Source: Edaphobacter sp. (GTDB lineage Bacteria > Acidobacteriota > Terriglobia > Terriglobales > Acidobacteriaceae). From it: a stretch of DNA of 64,000 nucleotides. The notes under the pieces were generated by a model. The model did no database searches. It worked only from the letters and a program-made list of their open reading frames with translations, and was not told the DNA's origin. Positions within the stretch are counted from its first letter, which is position 1. The number at the start of each line of letters is the position of its first letter. The position numbers and the translations under genes were made by a program. This document shows positions 37,515 to 47,657 of the stretch, one piece after another. The stretch is from contig JAOAPB010000069.1 in the NCBI GenBank assembly GCA_025462645.1, positions 124,001 through 188,000 of the forward strand, read 5' to 3'.

Positions 37515-37683
37515 CGAAACCTACCATAGAACTTTAGTTGCCGAATTCCAGGTAAAAGTCATCCGCCGTATCAGAAGAAATTTTCCCAATCAAAATAACT
37601 CCTGCGCCGCGATTATGCAATTAGCGGAAACCAGAGCTACCAATATAGCTTGGCCTGTTCTACCATACCGACCTCGATCTGAT

Positions 37684-38322
37684 CTATAGCGAGCTGGAAA
37701 CTTGGAGCTTCCGCCGCTCCGTTTCAAGGTAGGTATAACGGATGCGGTGGATGACAGTAATTGTCGAGAACAGCGCGAGCACCCACAGAGCGGCAGCCAT
37801 CACACCCCAGCGATTGAACAACGCACCGAGAATCACACAAACGATCCGCTCGGGACGCTCCATGAAACCCACTTTGCACGTGCCGATCAGAGCTTCGGCT
37901 CGCGCACGCGTGTAGCTTACCATCAGGCACGCCGTCATCACGAAGGCTACGAGCCCGACATAGAACAGACGGTTTCCACGCGCATAGTAGACCAGCAGAC
38001 CAAAGAAGATCGCTACATCCGAGTAGCGGTCCATCACGGAATCAAAGAACGCTCCGAACACTGAGACCTGGCCCGTCTGCCGTGCAACGCGACCGTCCAC
38101 CATGTCAAAGATGCCAGCACCGATAATAATCAGCCCGGCATAGAGGAACATGCGGTTGGCATTGCTGCCTCGGGCGAAGCCGAAGAACAGGGCCGCAATG
38201 ATGTTAATGACCAGGCCAATGAAGGTAAGCGCGTTCGGCGAAATACGGGTTAGTGCAAGACCGTTGACGATCTTCTGCAGGAGCCAACCGCTGCCTTTGC
38301 CGAATGCGCTTGTCCAGGTCAA
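37684..38322 (-). CDS. CDP-alcohol phosphatidyltransferase-family protein
   Basis: The family transfers a phosphatidyl group from CDP-diacylglycerol to an alcohol. The 212-residue integral membrane protein carries the signature DMVDGRVARQTG...FGAFFDSVMDR, matching DG-x2-AR-x8-G-x3-D-x3-D. The motif GFMERPERIV is typical of phosphatidylinositol-phosphate synthase-like members, so the acceptor could be inositol phosphate or glycerol phosphate. About six hydrophobic segments are present. The start is TTG with GAGG upstream. It lies 74 bases after greA, a probable operon. Confidence 0.88.
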   Translation of the reverse strand: MTWTSAFGKGSGWLLQKIVNGLALTRISPNALTFIGLVINIIAALFFGFARGSNANRMFLYAGLIIIGAGIFDMVDGRVARQTGQVSVFGAFFDSVMDRYSDVAIFFGLLVYYARGNRLFYVGLVAFVMTACLMVSYTRARAEALIGTCKVGFMERPERIVCVILGALFNRWGVMAAALWVLALFSTITVIHRIRYTYLETERRKLQVSSSL

Positions 38323-38396
38323 ACCCTTACCTCAGGGGCCTACTTGCCCCGCTCTGCCGCCCCTTTGGATCACACGGTTGCAGCCGCGCCTTGGAC

Positions 38397-38870
38397 CTAT
38401 TCAGCGCCGTCGTGAATAGTAACTAACTTCAGCACTTCAAGATCGCGCTTGCCATTGGGTGTGACAACGGTGGCCGTGTCCCCGACTTTTTTGCCCAGCA
38501 GCGCGCGGCCAATCGGTGAGGTCGTTGAGATCAGTCCTTGGGCTACGTCCGACTCTTCGCTCGTCACCAGCTTGTACTTGATCTCCTCGTCCTTGCTTGA
38601 GTCGAAGACCGTGACCGTGGCGCCAAAGCCCACTTTATCGTGCGGGATATTGACCAGATTGACCATGGCCAACTCTCCCATGCGCTTCTTCAACTGCCCA
38701 AGCCTCGCATTTACAAAGACTTGACGCTGTTTCGCCATATGGTATTCGGCGTTTTCGCTAAGGTCGCCCAGTGCGACGGCCTTCTTGATCTCCGCAGGAA
38801 GCTCGGTCGTCAGTTCGTGTTCGAGCAGCTTAATCTCTTCTTCGAGCCTTTTCTTTACTTGTTCTGGCAT
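38397..38870 (-). CDS. greA: Transcript cleavage factor GreA
   Basis: GreA rescues backtracked RNA polymerase by stimulating transcript cleavage. The ORF-track start is 49 codons too long; the ATG opening MPEQVKKRLEEEIKLLEHEL has a ggaagg ribosome-binding site and gives 157 residues, the normal length. The N-terminal coiled coil carries the tip acidic pattern GDLSENAEYHMAKQRQ. The C-terminal FKBP-like domain contains SPIGRALLGKKVGD. It precedes the CDP-alcohol phosphatidyltransferase gene. Confidence 0.95.
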   Translation of the reverse strand: MPEQVKKRLEEEIKLLEHELTTELPAEIKKAVALGDLSENAEYHMAKQRQVFVNARLGQLKKRMGELAMVNLVNIPHDKVGFGATVTVFDSSKDEEIKYKLVTSEESDVAQGLISTTSPIGRALLGKKVGDTATVVTPNGKRDLEVLKLVTIHDGAE

Positions 38871-39250
38871 GGGGCCTTCCGGATGATACTGGCATGCTCG
38901 CAAGACTTTCGTGCGGCAGCACGTTGAAGTGAAAACATGATTATACGATGCAGAGGTGCCAAAGGCGTGTTGGCAGCCCCTTCCGCTGCGATCTCTATTT
39001 GCCTGGAATGCGCTCAAGACGAGGGCATAGCTTGCCCAAGCCTCATAAACGACTGCAAGATAAGGTCTCCGCCGCCCTGGTCGATTGTGCCGACACTACG
39101 GTCTCCGACATCCAATTCTAGAATGCGCGGACCAGACCCTCGGTGCGATCCTGGCACCCACCCTGGTTCTCGCGAGAGGATCGGCTCTGCCTGCATAGTT
39201 CGAGTGTATTGTGTGCACCGTAAAATGGTTTGGATAAGGAGGCGTGGATT

Positions 39251-40243
39251 TTGAAGTTTCTCGGGACCCTGTTGTTGCTCGTCCTCGTCGCCGTGGCTGT
39301 CGCCGGTTATGTAATTTATATCCCGTTCGGCCCTAACGCCGAGACCTTTGTCGATATCACACCAGGCACCGGAACCCAGGCCATCGGCGCGCAACTGGAG
39401 AAGAGCGGGGTCATCCGCAATAAATATGGGTTCGATCTTCTGCGTGAGCTGAAGGGCGGCACGCTGAAGGCCGGAGAGTACCGCTTCGACCATCCAGCCC
39501 CCATGACGGAGGTCTACGCCCGGTTGGTCAAGGGAGACGTTTATACCCGCGCCCTCACCATCCCCGAAGGCTACAACATCTTCGACATCGCCCAGGCCGT
39601 CGAGGCCGCCGGGCTAGGCTCCCGTGATGCCTTTTTATCAGCCGAGCGGCAACACATCGAATTAATTGAAGAATGGAGATCTCCCACCACCGGGCGACCC
39701 GAATCGCTCGAAGGCTACCTCTTCCCTGACACCTACCACTTCTCCCGTCATACCACCCCCGAGCAGATGCTTACTGCTATGGTGCGGCGCTTCCGACAGG
39801 TCAGCACCCAGCTCGGCATCACGGGGGACGTCGCACGGACGGTCATCATGGCCTCGTTGGTGGAAAAAGAGGTCAGCCAGGATGCGGAGCGGCCCTTGGT
39901 CGCCGGAGTCTTCGTCAACCGGCTTGCTCAGGGAATGCCCCTGGCTACCGACCCGACAGTCATCTACGCTGCCATATTGGAAAACCGGTGGCGCGGCACC
40001 ATCTATGCCTCCGACCTGCAATCACCGTCGCCCTACAACACTTACAAGCATGCCGGCCTGCCACCGGGACCAATCTGCAATCCAGGCACGGCGGCACTTA
40101 AGGCAGCTATCGCTCCCGCGAAGACCGATTACCTTTATTTTGTGAGTGATGCGGCCGGTCATAGCCGCTTTTCCGCTGGACTCAAGGAACACGCAGAACA
40201 GGTTCAGGCCTATCGCCAGATGCAGAAGACACAACAGCGCTGA
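39251..40243 (+). CDS. mltG: Endolytic peptidoglycan transglycosylase
   Basis: MltG cuts nascent glycan strands in the periplasm and sets their length. I start at a TTG with a strong aaggagg eight bases upstream, seven codons inside the ORF-track start. This gives about 330 residues. A single N-terminal membrane anchor spans FLGTLLLLVLVAVAVAGYVI. A LysM-like portion is followed by the YceG domain with TIPEGYNIFDIA, the catalytic Glu in SLVEKEVSQ, GVFVNRL, TDPTVIYA, and the closing SPYNTYKHAGLPPGPICNPG. The lipoprotein gene at 40365 follows on the same strand. Confidence 0.95.
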   Translation: MKFLGTLLLLVLVAVAVAGYVIYIPFGPNAETFVDITPGTGTQAIGAQLEKSGVIRNKYGFDLLRELKGGTLKAGEYRFDHPAPMTEVYARLVKGDVYTRALTIPEGYNIFDIAQAVEAAGLGSRDAFLSAERQHIELIEEWRSPTTGRPESLEGYLFPDTYHFSRHTTPEQMLTAMVRRFRQVSTQLGITGDVARTVIMASLVEKEVSQDAERPLVAGVFVNRLAQGMPLATDPTVIYAAILENRWRGTIYASDLQSPSPYNTYKHAGLPPGPICNPGTAALKAAIAPAKTDYLYFVSDAAGHSRFSAGLKEHAEQVQAYRQMQKTQQR

Positions 40244-40364
40244 CTTTGTTACAAATCAGCGAAGCGGTATGCCATCTAATGCATCTAAACAAGATCGTTT
40301 GGAAAATCTTGTCCGATCCGTACGGTTATAGCTACGTGGGCTGTACGCCTGGAGATAGATATAC

Positions 40365-41261
40365 TTGAAGTTTGTGTTAATAAAGATACGACAAGCGTTG
40401 GCCATTGGATTGATCGGGATGGCGCCAGCGTTGACTGGATGCCTGTCGCATACGCGCATTGTGCCTAAGACTCGGCTAGCCGATGTCGTTATGAGTACCT
40501 CGCTCGACGTGATGTCGAGGCAGCTCAACTCGCGTTACGAAGCTATCCAGTCGATGAATGCTTCCGTCTCGGTTATGGCGACGACTGGCGGTGGCCTTCA
40601 GGGCAAAGAAAAGGACTATACAAGCCTGAGCGGCTACATCTTCATGCGCAAACCCGAGAATCTTCGGGTTCTTCTGCGTGTGCCTGTGCTCGGATCGACG
40701 GCCGTGGATATGGTCAGCGATGGCAAGACCTTCAAACTGGTGATCCCTCCCAGGAACAGGGCCATCGAGGGGACCGATGAGGTGACGACACCCTCCAAAA
40801 ACGGACTCGAGAATCTGAGACCGTCGGTCTTCTTCGATTCCATGTTCGTGCGTGGACAAGGGCCCAATCAGATTCTCTCGATGACGACCGACACGCGTGT
40901 AATCGAAAGCGGCAAGAAGAAGAAGGATCTTATCGAGGAGCCCGCCTACGACCTTCAGATCCTGGCGCAGCCCGAAGGCCAGATCGTCCGCACCCTCCGC
41001 GTGGTCCACATCAACAGCACCGACCTGTTGCCTTACCAACAGGACATCTACGATAAGAACGGGCAAGTCGTTACCAAGGCCTTCTACAGCAACTATGAGC
41101 TGTACGGCGACATACCCTTTCCCATGATCATCCAGATCGTAAGACCGCGTGACCACTACAGCCTGACCGTGACGATCACGAAGCTGACCCTGAACCAGAA
41201 GCTCGAAGACGACCAATTCGAACTGAAGATCCCCGATAGTATGTTCGTGGAACACAAATAG
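40365..41261 (+). CDS. Outer-membrane lipoprotein, LolB/DUF4292-like
   Basis: A 298-residue lipoprotein of uncertain role. The start is TTG, supported by a ggag ten bases upstream. The signal peptide ends in the lipobox LTGC near residue 26. The mature part is strand-rich and resembles the LolA/LolB fold family (for instance SGYIFMRKPENLRVLLRVP followed by GSTAVDMVSDGKTF). It is often found after mltG-type genes in this phylum by my recollection. It could help lipoprotein or lipid transfer, but it might be any outer-membrane lipid-binding protein. Confidence 0.7.
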   Translation: MKFVLIKIRQALAIGLIGMAPALTGCLSHTRIVPKTRLADVVMSTSLDVMSRQLNSRYEAIQSMNASVSVMATTGGGLQGKEKDYTSLSGYIFMRKPENLRVLLRVPVLGSTAVDMVSDGKTFKLVIPPRNRAIEGTDEVTTPSKNGLENLRPSVFFDSMFVRGQGPNQILSMTTDTRVIESGKKKKDLIEEPAYDLQILAQPEGQIVRTLRVVHINSTDLLPYQQDIYDKNGQVVTKAFYSNYELYGDIPFPMIIQIVRPRDHYSLTVTITKLTLNQKLEDDQFELKIPDSMFVEHK

Positions 41262-41728
41262 GGCGATCAGGCTCAGTAGATTGTCGTTCGCCCAAAGCAT
41301 GAATCAACGCGTTATCGAGGTCAATGCATGCATGGCGTGGACAGGCTCTCGACATCGCAAAGAAACCGCCGGTTGCACTCGTAGGCTGCCGTCCTTAGGC
41401 AAAGGAGGGCAGCGTATCCGAATAGTCCCTCCCAGATGAGTCGAGTTTGGCGCAACCGGCCTTTGCACGGTTGAAAAGCTAGAGGCTGTAATGAACTTTG
41501 CGAACTGGCCTGCGCCTCAACCATTGTGTCTTTTGCTGGTTGACGGCAGTTGTTGTCCTATGCCCCTGAGCCCGACTCCCTGTTTTTCCTGTCAAGCCCC
41601 CGCACCCGAAACTAATACGCAGCTCCGCACGCAAATAAAACAAAAACAAGACCTTAGCCTCCAAAAATGATCTTCCGCAAAGTGGCATATTAGTTTTACT
41701 CAATCGGCTATAGTTAATACAGAGTCAG

Positions 41729-41757
41729 AAAAGCCCCGGCCACCACCGGAGCTTTTT
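41729..41757. terminator. Terminator-like hairpin in the noncoding region
   Basis: The stem aaaagccccgg pairs with ccggagctttt with one mismatch, loop ccacca, and ends in five T residues on the + strand. It lies 470 bases after the nearest + strand gene, so it more likely ends a short RNA than that gene's message. Confidence 0.6.
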
Positions 41758-41872
41758 CTCTTTAAACCAATAAACCTTTTAGAAAGACGACTTTAGCCGT
41801 AACCACTTTAGAATGACGAATTTGCAGCGAAAGATTCGCTTAAGTCACTGAATTAAGATCACTTGCAGTCAA

Positions 41873-41900
41873 AGTACCCCCCGGGGGGGAGGGGGGTACT
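41873..41900. repeat. C/G-run hairpin downstream of receptor 3
   Basis: The 10-bp inverted repeat agtacccccc / ggggggtact flanks an 8-base loop ggggggga, giving a C6-G7-A-G6 tract. It lies 33 bases beyond the receptor 3 stop. There is no U tract, so it is not a classical terminator; it could fold as a G-rich structure. Confidence 0.75.
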
Positions 41901-41933
41901 AAGGGAAGCAGTGATCGTAGTTCATAACAAGCT

Positions 41934-44900
41934 CTAGAACTCGTACTTGAGCGCAAACTGCACAAGTCGGGGTTGGTAGGAAGGTAGTGTGGAGGTAAGC
42001 GCACCAAAAGTGGCGGTCGTCGTGATAGAGGTTGTGGGATTAGAGAAGCTTGCCTGGTTCGCGATGTTGAATGCCTCCGCACGAAACTGCAGCTTAGTCT
42101 CCCGGTAGACGGTGAAGTCCTTGAAGGCCGACATATCCAGGTGACGGAAGTGCGGACCATGGTATGGGTTCCGGCGCTCGTTGCCGAGAGTGCCGCTTGG
42201 CTGCACCGCGAACGCTGAAGCATTGAAGAACTGCAAATTAGTAGAAATCGGAGTGATGTTCTTGAACGGATCGCCGACAACGTTGGGCCGATCCGCTGAG
42301 CCGTTCGGGCTGGTGTTACTAATGTTCGAGCCATTCAACACCGTGAACGGCAATCCGGTCGACCAGAGGTTGAGTACATTCAAGTGCCATCCAGCTTCCA
42401 GGGCCCTGCGGAAGCCTGCCGTCCCCTTGCCGAAGGGCAGGGCATAGTTGCCCGTGACAATGACACGGTTCCGGATGTCGAGATCGCCGTTGCCATAGTC
42501 GTCGGAGCTCTGGGTTGCGAGGATCTGGCCAACGCCGTTTCCGCTTTGTCCGTTGATATTCGGAGCGTTATCGAGGAGGTGGGCCCAGGTGGTGTTCACG
42601 TTGAAACCGAGACCGTTCGAGTAACGACGCTCAAAGCTGGCCTGCAGCGAATGGTACGACGACGCACCTTTGCTAAGGGTTTGGGCGATCGTGGTGACGT
42701 TGGGTAGCTGAGAGGCATATCTGCGCAAAGCCTGGCTGCCGGTGGTGTTCAGCGGAGCACGATTAATGTCGAACCCGGTAGAAAGTCTGCGGCCAACGGC
42801 TCCCACGTACGACACTGTCAGGGTGTTGCCGCTGAAGTCCTTCTGAACCGTAAGGTTGAATTGTTCCAGGTAGCCCGATTTGAAATTGAAGTCGATGGTG
42901 GCCGGAATGGAGCCGACAATACCAGCGCCCACCGTGTTCGGGTTCTGATTAGGAAGCGGCATGCCGTTATTGAACCGCGTATAGGCCTTTTGGCAGCCGC
43001 TCGTCCCCGCCGCAGCCTGAACGGAAGAGCAGTTCCCGTAAATGGAGATGTTCGGTGTGTTCTTTAGATTTGTGGGTGACTGATAGTTACTCGGGAAGAA
43101 GGCCAGACCGAAGCCTCCACGAATCACCGTCCCGCGTCCGGGCGAATAGGCAAAGCCCATGCGGGGAGCAAGGTTCGTGTAGTCGGTTTTAACACCTGCC
43201 GTACGTCCGACACCGTTGACGCCGGCCTGGATGATGGTTGCCGTCGCTGGATCAAAGTTGGAGATGTGGTTGTTCTTCTCCGTGAAGGGCGTATAGACAT
43301 CGTAGCGGATGCCGAGATTCAGCGTCATGCTGGAAGCAATGTGCCAGTCATCCTGCACATAGACGCTCGGCTCCCAGGTCTGGTAGTAGGGCGGAAACAG
43401 GTTGTTGTTCCGAGTGGCTGCGGAGAAGATACCCTCAAGCAAGCCGGGAGCACCCGTACGGAAGGTCCAGCTGCCTTCACCCTGATTGTCCTGAATGTTG
43501 AGCGCGATGCGTCGGATGAGCGCTGCGCCCATGCGAACGCTGTGGTTGCCATGGCTATAGATCACGTTGCCGTTGATCTGGAAGGTGTTGTCCTTGTCCT
43601 GCAGCGGCACGAAGTTGCTGCCGTTACCCAGGCCGATGAGACCCGTAGGTAGAGCAAGCGCCAGACCCGAGGTGAGTTGGCTGACGTTCACATTCGGCTG
43701 TCCGAACTTCGTGTTGGGATTGTTGTTGTAGTTCAGTGGGTATGATGCGTTGTTGATGTACGTCCAGGCGGCACCGAATATTGTGAGCAGGTTCGGTGTG
43801 AACGTGTGCGTATAGACCAGTGAAGCATTCCGTGCCAATTGAGGTGACGATCCAAAACCATTGCCAGTTTGAGGATCGACGGGGAAACCGTTCGCGTTCG
43901 AGATGGGCAGCGCCCCGGGCGAAAGGGTGAAGACATCATTGATGATGTATTTCGCGAAAAGAAGATTGGACTGATTGAAGTGATAGTCCACACGGACGTC
44001 ATACACCGTGGAATATTGCTCGTTGTTGCGGACGCCTACGTACCCATTGGTGCCGGTGTTGGGCGCTGGATACAATTTGAAGTACTGCAGACCAACTGAG
44101 TCAATAAAGCCGGCAGGAATGATATTGCTTGGAACTGGAGTTCGAAGGTATTGCGAAGCTCCTGCGTACCCGTTGAGACCGGTCACATGCGTAGGATCTG
44201 GATCGTAGACACAGCCTGTCGTTTGCGTCTGCGTAGGATCGGCGACGCTAGCGGCGATATTGACGCATCCACTCTTCGAACCGTCTATTTGGGTAATGGT
44301 TCCGGCGGGGATGTTCTGCGAGAAGTCACCCGGATGTTGCTGCTGATAGAGGGTAGGCACGGTCAAGGAACTCGGCAGACCGCCACGAATCTGACGGAAG
44401 AACTCCGCATCTCCATAGAAGAAAGCCTTGTCCTTGAAGATGGGGCCACCGAGGCTGCCACCGAACTGGTTCTGCCGCAGGCGTGGCTTCGGAGCATGTG
44501 CGCCGAACTGATATGCGTAGGCGTTCAGCTTGTCATTCCGGAAGAACTCGTAGAGTGATCCGTGGAATCTGTTTGTACCGCTCTTGGTAATGACGTTGAT
44601 GAGAGCTCCACCCGCGCGGCCACCATCGGCTGAAAAAGTATTCGTCAGGATGCGTACTTCCTGAATGGAATCGATGGCCGGACGCACGCCGATCGTTCCG
44701 ATGACGCGCTCATTGTTGTCCAGGCCGTCTACCAATTGGTCGTTAAGCACTTCGGACTGTCCATTGATCGATACCGATGATGTCGGCCGCCTATCGTCAG
44801 GGCGTGTACCGCTGCTGATGCTGTTGGGTGCACCTTCCGCTGCGCCTGGGATGATCTGCGCCAGGTTGATGAAGTTACGGCCATTCAGTGGCAGATCCTG

Positions 44901-45410
44901 CACAGCGCGCTCTGTGACATTGCTACCGATAGAAGAGGCATCGGTTTGCAGCACGGGCGCTACCGTCGTAATTTCCAATACTTCGTTTGCGCGTCCAATG
45001 GCCAGAGCGACGTCGGTGCGGCGTCGATCACCGGCGGAGACTGCCAAATTCGGTACGCTTGCGGTCTGAAAGCCCTGTAGCTTAATGGTGATGGAATACG
45101 ATCCAGGGTTGAGGTTGGGCACCGTGTAGGCGCCTGAATCGGTCGTATGCACGGTAACAACGACGTTAGTCTGCAGACTGGTAACCGTGACGTCCGCTCC
45201 CGACACCATAGCGCCTGACGGGTCGGTCACCGTACCAAGAATGGTTGCCGTCGTGTCCTGTGCGATGACGGTTCTCAGCCCTCCAACGAGTAGCGTGGCT
45301 GCTAACAGAAAGTACGAAAGGAAGGGATACTGCGGGGTACTCCTTTTTTGAGATAGCATTCCAATGGACTCTTGCGCGATCTTTATTGGCCTGAAATCAT
45401 TCAGTTTCAT
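41934..45410 (-). CDS. TonB-dependent receptor, Oar-like (receptor 3)
   Basis: This outer-membrane receptor is about 1158 residues from the second ATG, which has gaggg seven bases upstream. The signal segment ends near [11 protein letters not shown]. The regulatory domain contains [18 protein letters not shown], residues 55-140. The plug shows [17 protein letters not shown] and [16 protein letters not shown]. The barrel ends in Phe ([10 protein letters not shown]). It sits directly beside a broken integrase gene near the mnmE 3' end, so it could be cargo of an old island. Its promoter overlaps the integrase relic. Confidence 0.92.
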   Translation of the reverse strand: MKLNDFRPIKIAQESIGMLSQKRSTPQYPFLSYFLLAATLLVGGLRTVIAQDTTATILGTVTDPSGAMVSGADVTVTSLQTNVVVTVHTTDSGAYTVPNLNPGSYSITIKLQGFQTASVPNLAVSAGDRRRTDVALAIGRANEVLEITTVAPVLQTDASSIGSNVTERAVQDLPLNGRNFINLAQIIPGAAEGAPNSISSGTRPDDRRPTSSVSINGQSEVLNDQLVDGLDNNERVIGTIGVRPAIDSIQEVRILTNTFSADGGRAGGALINVITKSGTNRFHGSLYEFFRNDKLNAYAYQFGAHAPKPRLRQNQFGGSLGGPIFKDKAFFYGDAEFFRQIRGGLPSSLTVPTLYQQQHPGDFSQNIPAGTITQIDGSKSGCVNIAASVADPTQTQTTGCVYDPDPTHVTGLNGYAGASQYLRTPVPSNIIPAGFIDSVGLQYFKLYPAPNTGTNGYVGVRNNEQYSTVYDVRVDYHFNQSNLLFAKYIINDVFTLSPGALPISNANGFPVDPQTGNGFGSSPQLARNASLVYTHTFTPNLLTIFGAAWTYINNASYPLNYNNNPNTKFGQPNVNVSQLTSGLALALPTGLIGLGNGSNFVPLQDKDNTFQINGNVIYSHGNHSVRMGAALIRRIALNIQDNQGEGSWTFRTGAPGLLEGIFSAATRNNNLFPPYYQTWEPSVYVQDDWHIASSMTLNLGIRYDVYTPFTEKNNHISNFDPATATIIQAGVNGVGRTAGVKTDYTNLAPRMGFAYSPGRGTVIRGGFGLAFFPSNYQSPTNLKNTPNISIYGNCSSVQAAAGTSGCQKAYTRFNNGMPLPNQNPNTVGAGIVGSIPATIDFNFKSGYLEQFNLTVQKDFSGNTLTVSYVGAVGRRLSTGFDINRAPLNTTGSQALRRYASQLPNVTTIAQTLSKGASSYHSLQASFERRYSNGLGFNVNTTWAHLLDNAPNINGQSGNGVGQILATQSSDDYGNGDLDIRNRVIVTGNYALPFGKGTAGFRRALEAGWHLNVLNLWSTGLPFTVLNGSNISNTSPNGSADRPNVVGDPFKNITPISTNLQFFNASAFAVQPSGTLGNERRNPYHGPHFRHLDMSAFKDFTVYRETKLQFRAEAFNIANQASFSNPTTSITTTATFGALTSTLPSYQPRLVQFALKYEF

Positions 45411-45495
45411 TAACATCCCTCACCGAGCGAAGTTTCTTGACGAGCATCTGAACATCTGGCGCTCCGCTTAGCAAGCAAGAATTAACTTAAATATT

Positions 45496-45877
45496 TCATT
45501 TAGCTAAATGTCCCGGATAAATGTCTTCGATACAGTTGACTCGGATCTTCCGATCCTTCGAAATAACCTCTTTGTAGTAGCGCTCTGCGAAATCCTAGAG
45601 TGTGATCTCCCTTGGATCGTCAGACTTCCCAATTTTTTCCGCGGCAGGTGACTTCCCTATCGCCACACGTGTTGCGAGTTCGTCACGCCTGAGTTGTGCG
45701 TCTCTGAGACTGACGGCTGGATAGCGTCCAAGTGCCACCTTCCCGGTCTTACCGCCGAGTTGATACCGGTATCGCCGGATGAAACATCTCGCTCGCCAAT
45801 CCGTGGCCATCGGTCACGTGATACCTCGACGAGTCTCGTGGTTTCAGCACCCTAATCTTCGTATCTGTTAACTTCAT
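45496..45877 (-). pseudogene. Decayed tyrosine-recombinase (DUF4102-type integrase) gene
   Basis: The first 41 residues (MKLTDTKIRVLKPRDSSRYH, then DGHGL) match the N-terminal domain of P4-like integrases. The frame then shifts near 45785 and the second frame reads RYRYQLGGKTGKVALGRYPA and SLRDAQLRRDELATRVA. A TAG interrupts after PREITL, yet the same frame continues as DFAERYYKEVISKDRK, an integrase core-binding-domain start, up to a stop at 45496. The catalytic domain with its Tyr is gone. It is an internal fragment of an integrase, not two separate genes, immediately next to the 3' end of mnmE. Confidence 0.8.
45497..45510. promoter_or_regulatory. Perfect palindrome catttagctaaatg upstream of receptor 3
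   Basis: A 14-bp perfect palindrome in AT-rich sequence, 87 bases upstream of the receptor 3 start. The position fits an operator, though the overlapping integrase relic means it could be incidental. Confidence 0.4.
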
Positions 45878-46053
45878 TTGCCACCTCATTTGTCCACGCA
45901 AACCCTGCGAAGCGGTGCGTGTGGTCAAGATGTGGGACATGACAATATAAACATCAAGCTTGGATGGATTCAGTTAGAGGCAATGGCAATTAAATACAAC
46001 AAAATAAACAATTTCCGTCGGATAGATGTTTCTGGAAGCCCTCGGAAGCTAAC

Positions 46054-47415
46054 TTATTTGCCGATACAAAATTTGCTAAAGATAAGATTGAGAATAGCGT
46101 CACTGGCGGTGGAGCCGGTGAGGGCGTCCAAGGCATTGAGGGATTCGTAGAGATCTAAGAGGATCATCTCGTGCGGAATGGTATTGATGGCGGCTTGCCG
46201 AGCCCGGCCCAGGGCTGCCACGGCAATGGAGACAGCTTGGTGTTGTCGAAGATTGGTGAGGAGAGCAGTGTCGGAGCTGGGCGCAGCTGAGGTTATATGG
46301 GCCAGGATAGCTGCGCGAAGTTCGGCAAGGCCCATACCTGTCAGTGCAGAGGTTTTTATTGTTGAGTGACGGGTTTGCTTTACAGGGAGCGTGTTGGGGG
46401 ATAGATCGCTTTTGTTGACGGCGATGATGAGAGGGCGGGCGGTAAGGGCGGCGATAGTCGCTTCGTCTTCGGGATGGAGTGAAGCGGTGGCGTCGAGGAT
46501 GAGAAGGACGATATCAGCTTCGGCCATGGCTTCGCGGGATTTGGCTATCCCAATGGTTTCAGCCTCGTCACTGGCCTCGCGAAGACCAGCAGTATCAATT
46601 AGTTCTACTGGAATTCCTTCAAAGGAGATGCGTTCGGTGACGAGATCACGGGTTGTGCCAGGGGCGGCGGTGACAATGGCGCGGTCGCGTTGGACTAACC
46701 GGTTGAAGAGAGAGGATTTACCTGAGTTAGGGCGGCCTACGATGGCGAGGGTGAAGCCGCTGTGGACGATTTTTCCGTAGGTAAAAGTTTGTTCGAGGGC
46801 AGTGAGGGGAGCTTGGATTGCTTCTATTTGGGAGATGATTTGCGCGGCTGGGAGGGTGTCGATGTCGTCTTCGGCGAAGTCGATGCCGGCTTCGAGGGAG
46901 GCGATCAGGGTTATAAGTTGTTGTTTTATTGGGGTTATTTGGCGGGAGAGGGAGCCGCCTAACTGTTGTGCCGCGATGCGGGCCTGGTGGAGGGTGGTGG
47001 CTTCGATGAGGTCGTGTACGGCCTCGGCCTGGGTAAGGTCGAGGCGGCCGGAGAGGAAGGCTCGCTGGGTGAATTCGCCGGGTTCGGCGAGGCGGGCGCC
47101 AGCGGTAAGACATTGGCGGAGGAGGTGGTCGAGGAGGACGGGAGAGCCGTGGGCGGCTATTTCTACGATGTCTTCGGTGGTGTAAGAGTGGGGGGCGGCG
47201 AAGTAGGTGACTACGGCTTCATCCAGGGTTTCCCCTGTCAGATCAAGGACTTCAGCGAAGCGCGCCTGGGCGGTGGCGAGGGGATGGCGGAGCTTGAGAA
47301 GGGGCTCGGCAATGGTGCGGGCGGAGGGACCGGAGAGGCGGACGATGCCGATGCCGCCGTGACCGGGAGGGGTGGAGATGGCGACTATAGTGTCCTGATC
47401 CTGATCGAGAGGCAT
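46054..47415 (-). CDS. mnmE: tRNA uridine-5-carboxymethylaminomethyl GTPase
   Basis: MnmE works with MnmG to modify U34 of several tRNAs. The 453-residue protein has the N-terminal folate-binding region (DTIVAISTPPGHGGIGIVR), a helical domain, and the GTPase insert: P-loop GRPNSGKSSLF, switch APGTTRD, DTAGLREA and NKSD. It ends in the invariant FCIGK. The MnmE 3' end is a known attachment site for SGI1-type islands, and an integrase relic lies directly downstream here. The start is ATG and the gene diverges from the GH105 gene. Confidence 0.96.
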   Translation of the reverse strand: MPLDQDQDTIVAISTPPGHGGIGIVRLSGPSARTIAEPLLKLRHPLATAQARFAEVLDLTGETLDEAVVTYFAAPHSYTTEDIVEIAAHGSPVLLDHLLRQCLTAGARLAEPGEFTQRAFLSGRLDLTQAEAVHDLIEATTLHQARIAAQQLGGSLSRQITPIKQQLITLIASLEAGIDFAEDDIDTLPAAQIISQIEAIQAPLTALEQTFTYGKIVHSGFTLAIVGRPNSGKSSLFNRLVQRDRAIVTAAPGTTRDLVTERISFEGIPVELIDTAGLREASDEAETIGIAKSREAMAEADIVLLILDATASLHPEDEATIAALTARPLIIAVNKSDLSPNTLPVKQTRHSTIKTSALTGMGLAELRAAILAHITSAAPSSDTALLTNLRQHQAVSIAVAALGRARQAAINTIPHEMILLDLYESLNALDALTGSTASDAILNLIFSKFCIGK

Positions 47416-47657
47416 GTTTTGAGAATTTTATTCGTTCTTTGTCCGGGAGTTTTTCGGGGATGGTGGGATGGGCGTATTTAGCGGGTTTTTGTGTTCTAGA
47501 CGTGGTGGTTTTGTGGTCAGAAGGTGGTGATTTGTGTGGCAAGACTGGTTAGCGGACGGCCTGTTTTGGGAGGTATGGAAATCGGCAGGTGTTCAAAGCT
47601 TCTCTCACCCGGTAGACTGTTCGGCGGTAGAAGGTAGGACCAAATTTCGGAGGTCGG

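Larger units (their letters stand above)
41262..41933. other. Large noncoding region with hairpins, no gene seen
   Basis: No ORF here is convincing. The right part holds an AT-rich stretch, a promoter-like ttttactcaatcggctatag, a terminator-type hairpin, and a second hairpin built on long C and G runs just downstream of receptor 3. The left part (41262-41560) shows nothing I can name. The region may hold a small RNA or dispersed repeats. Confidence 0.5.

Noticed and set aside
45526-45540. Second attachment-site copy near 45527 (ttcgatacagtt)
   Set aside because: It shares only about seven bases with the mnmE end and is part of the integrase coding relic, so it is likely chance.
45878-46150. 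90-aa + strand ORF overlapping the mnmE 3' end
   Set aside because: No ribosome-binding site or recognisable domain; it overlaps the conserved mnmE C-terminus.
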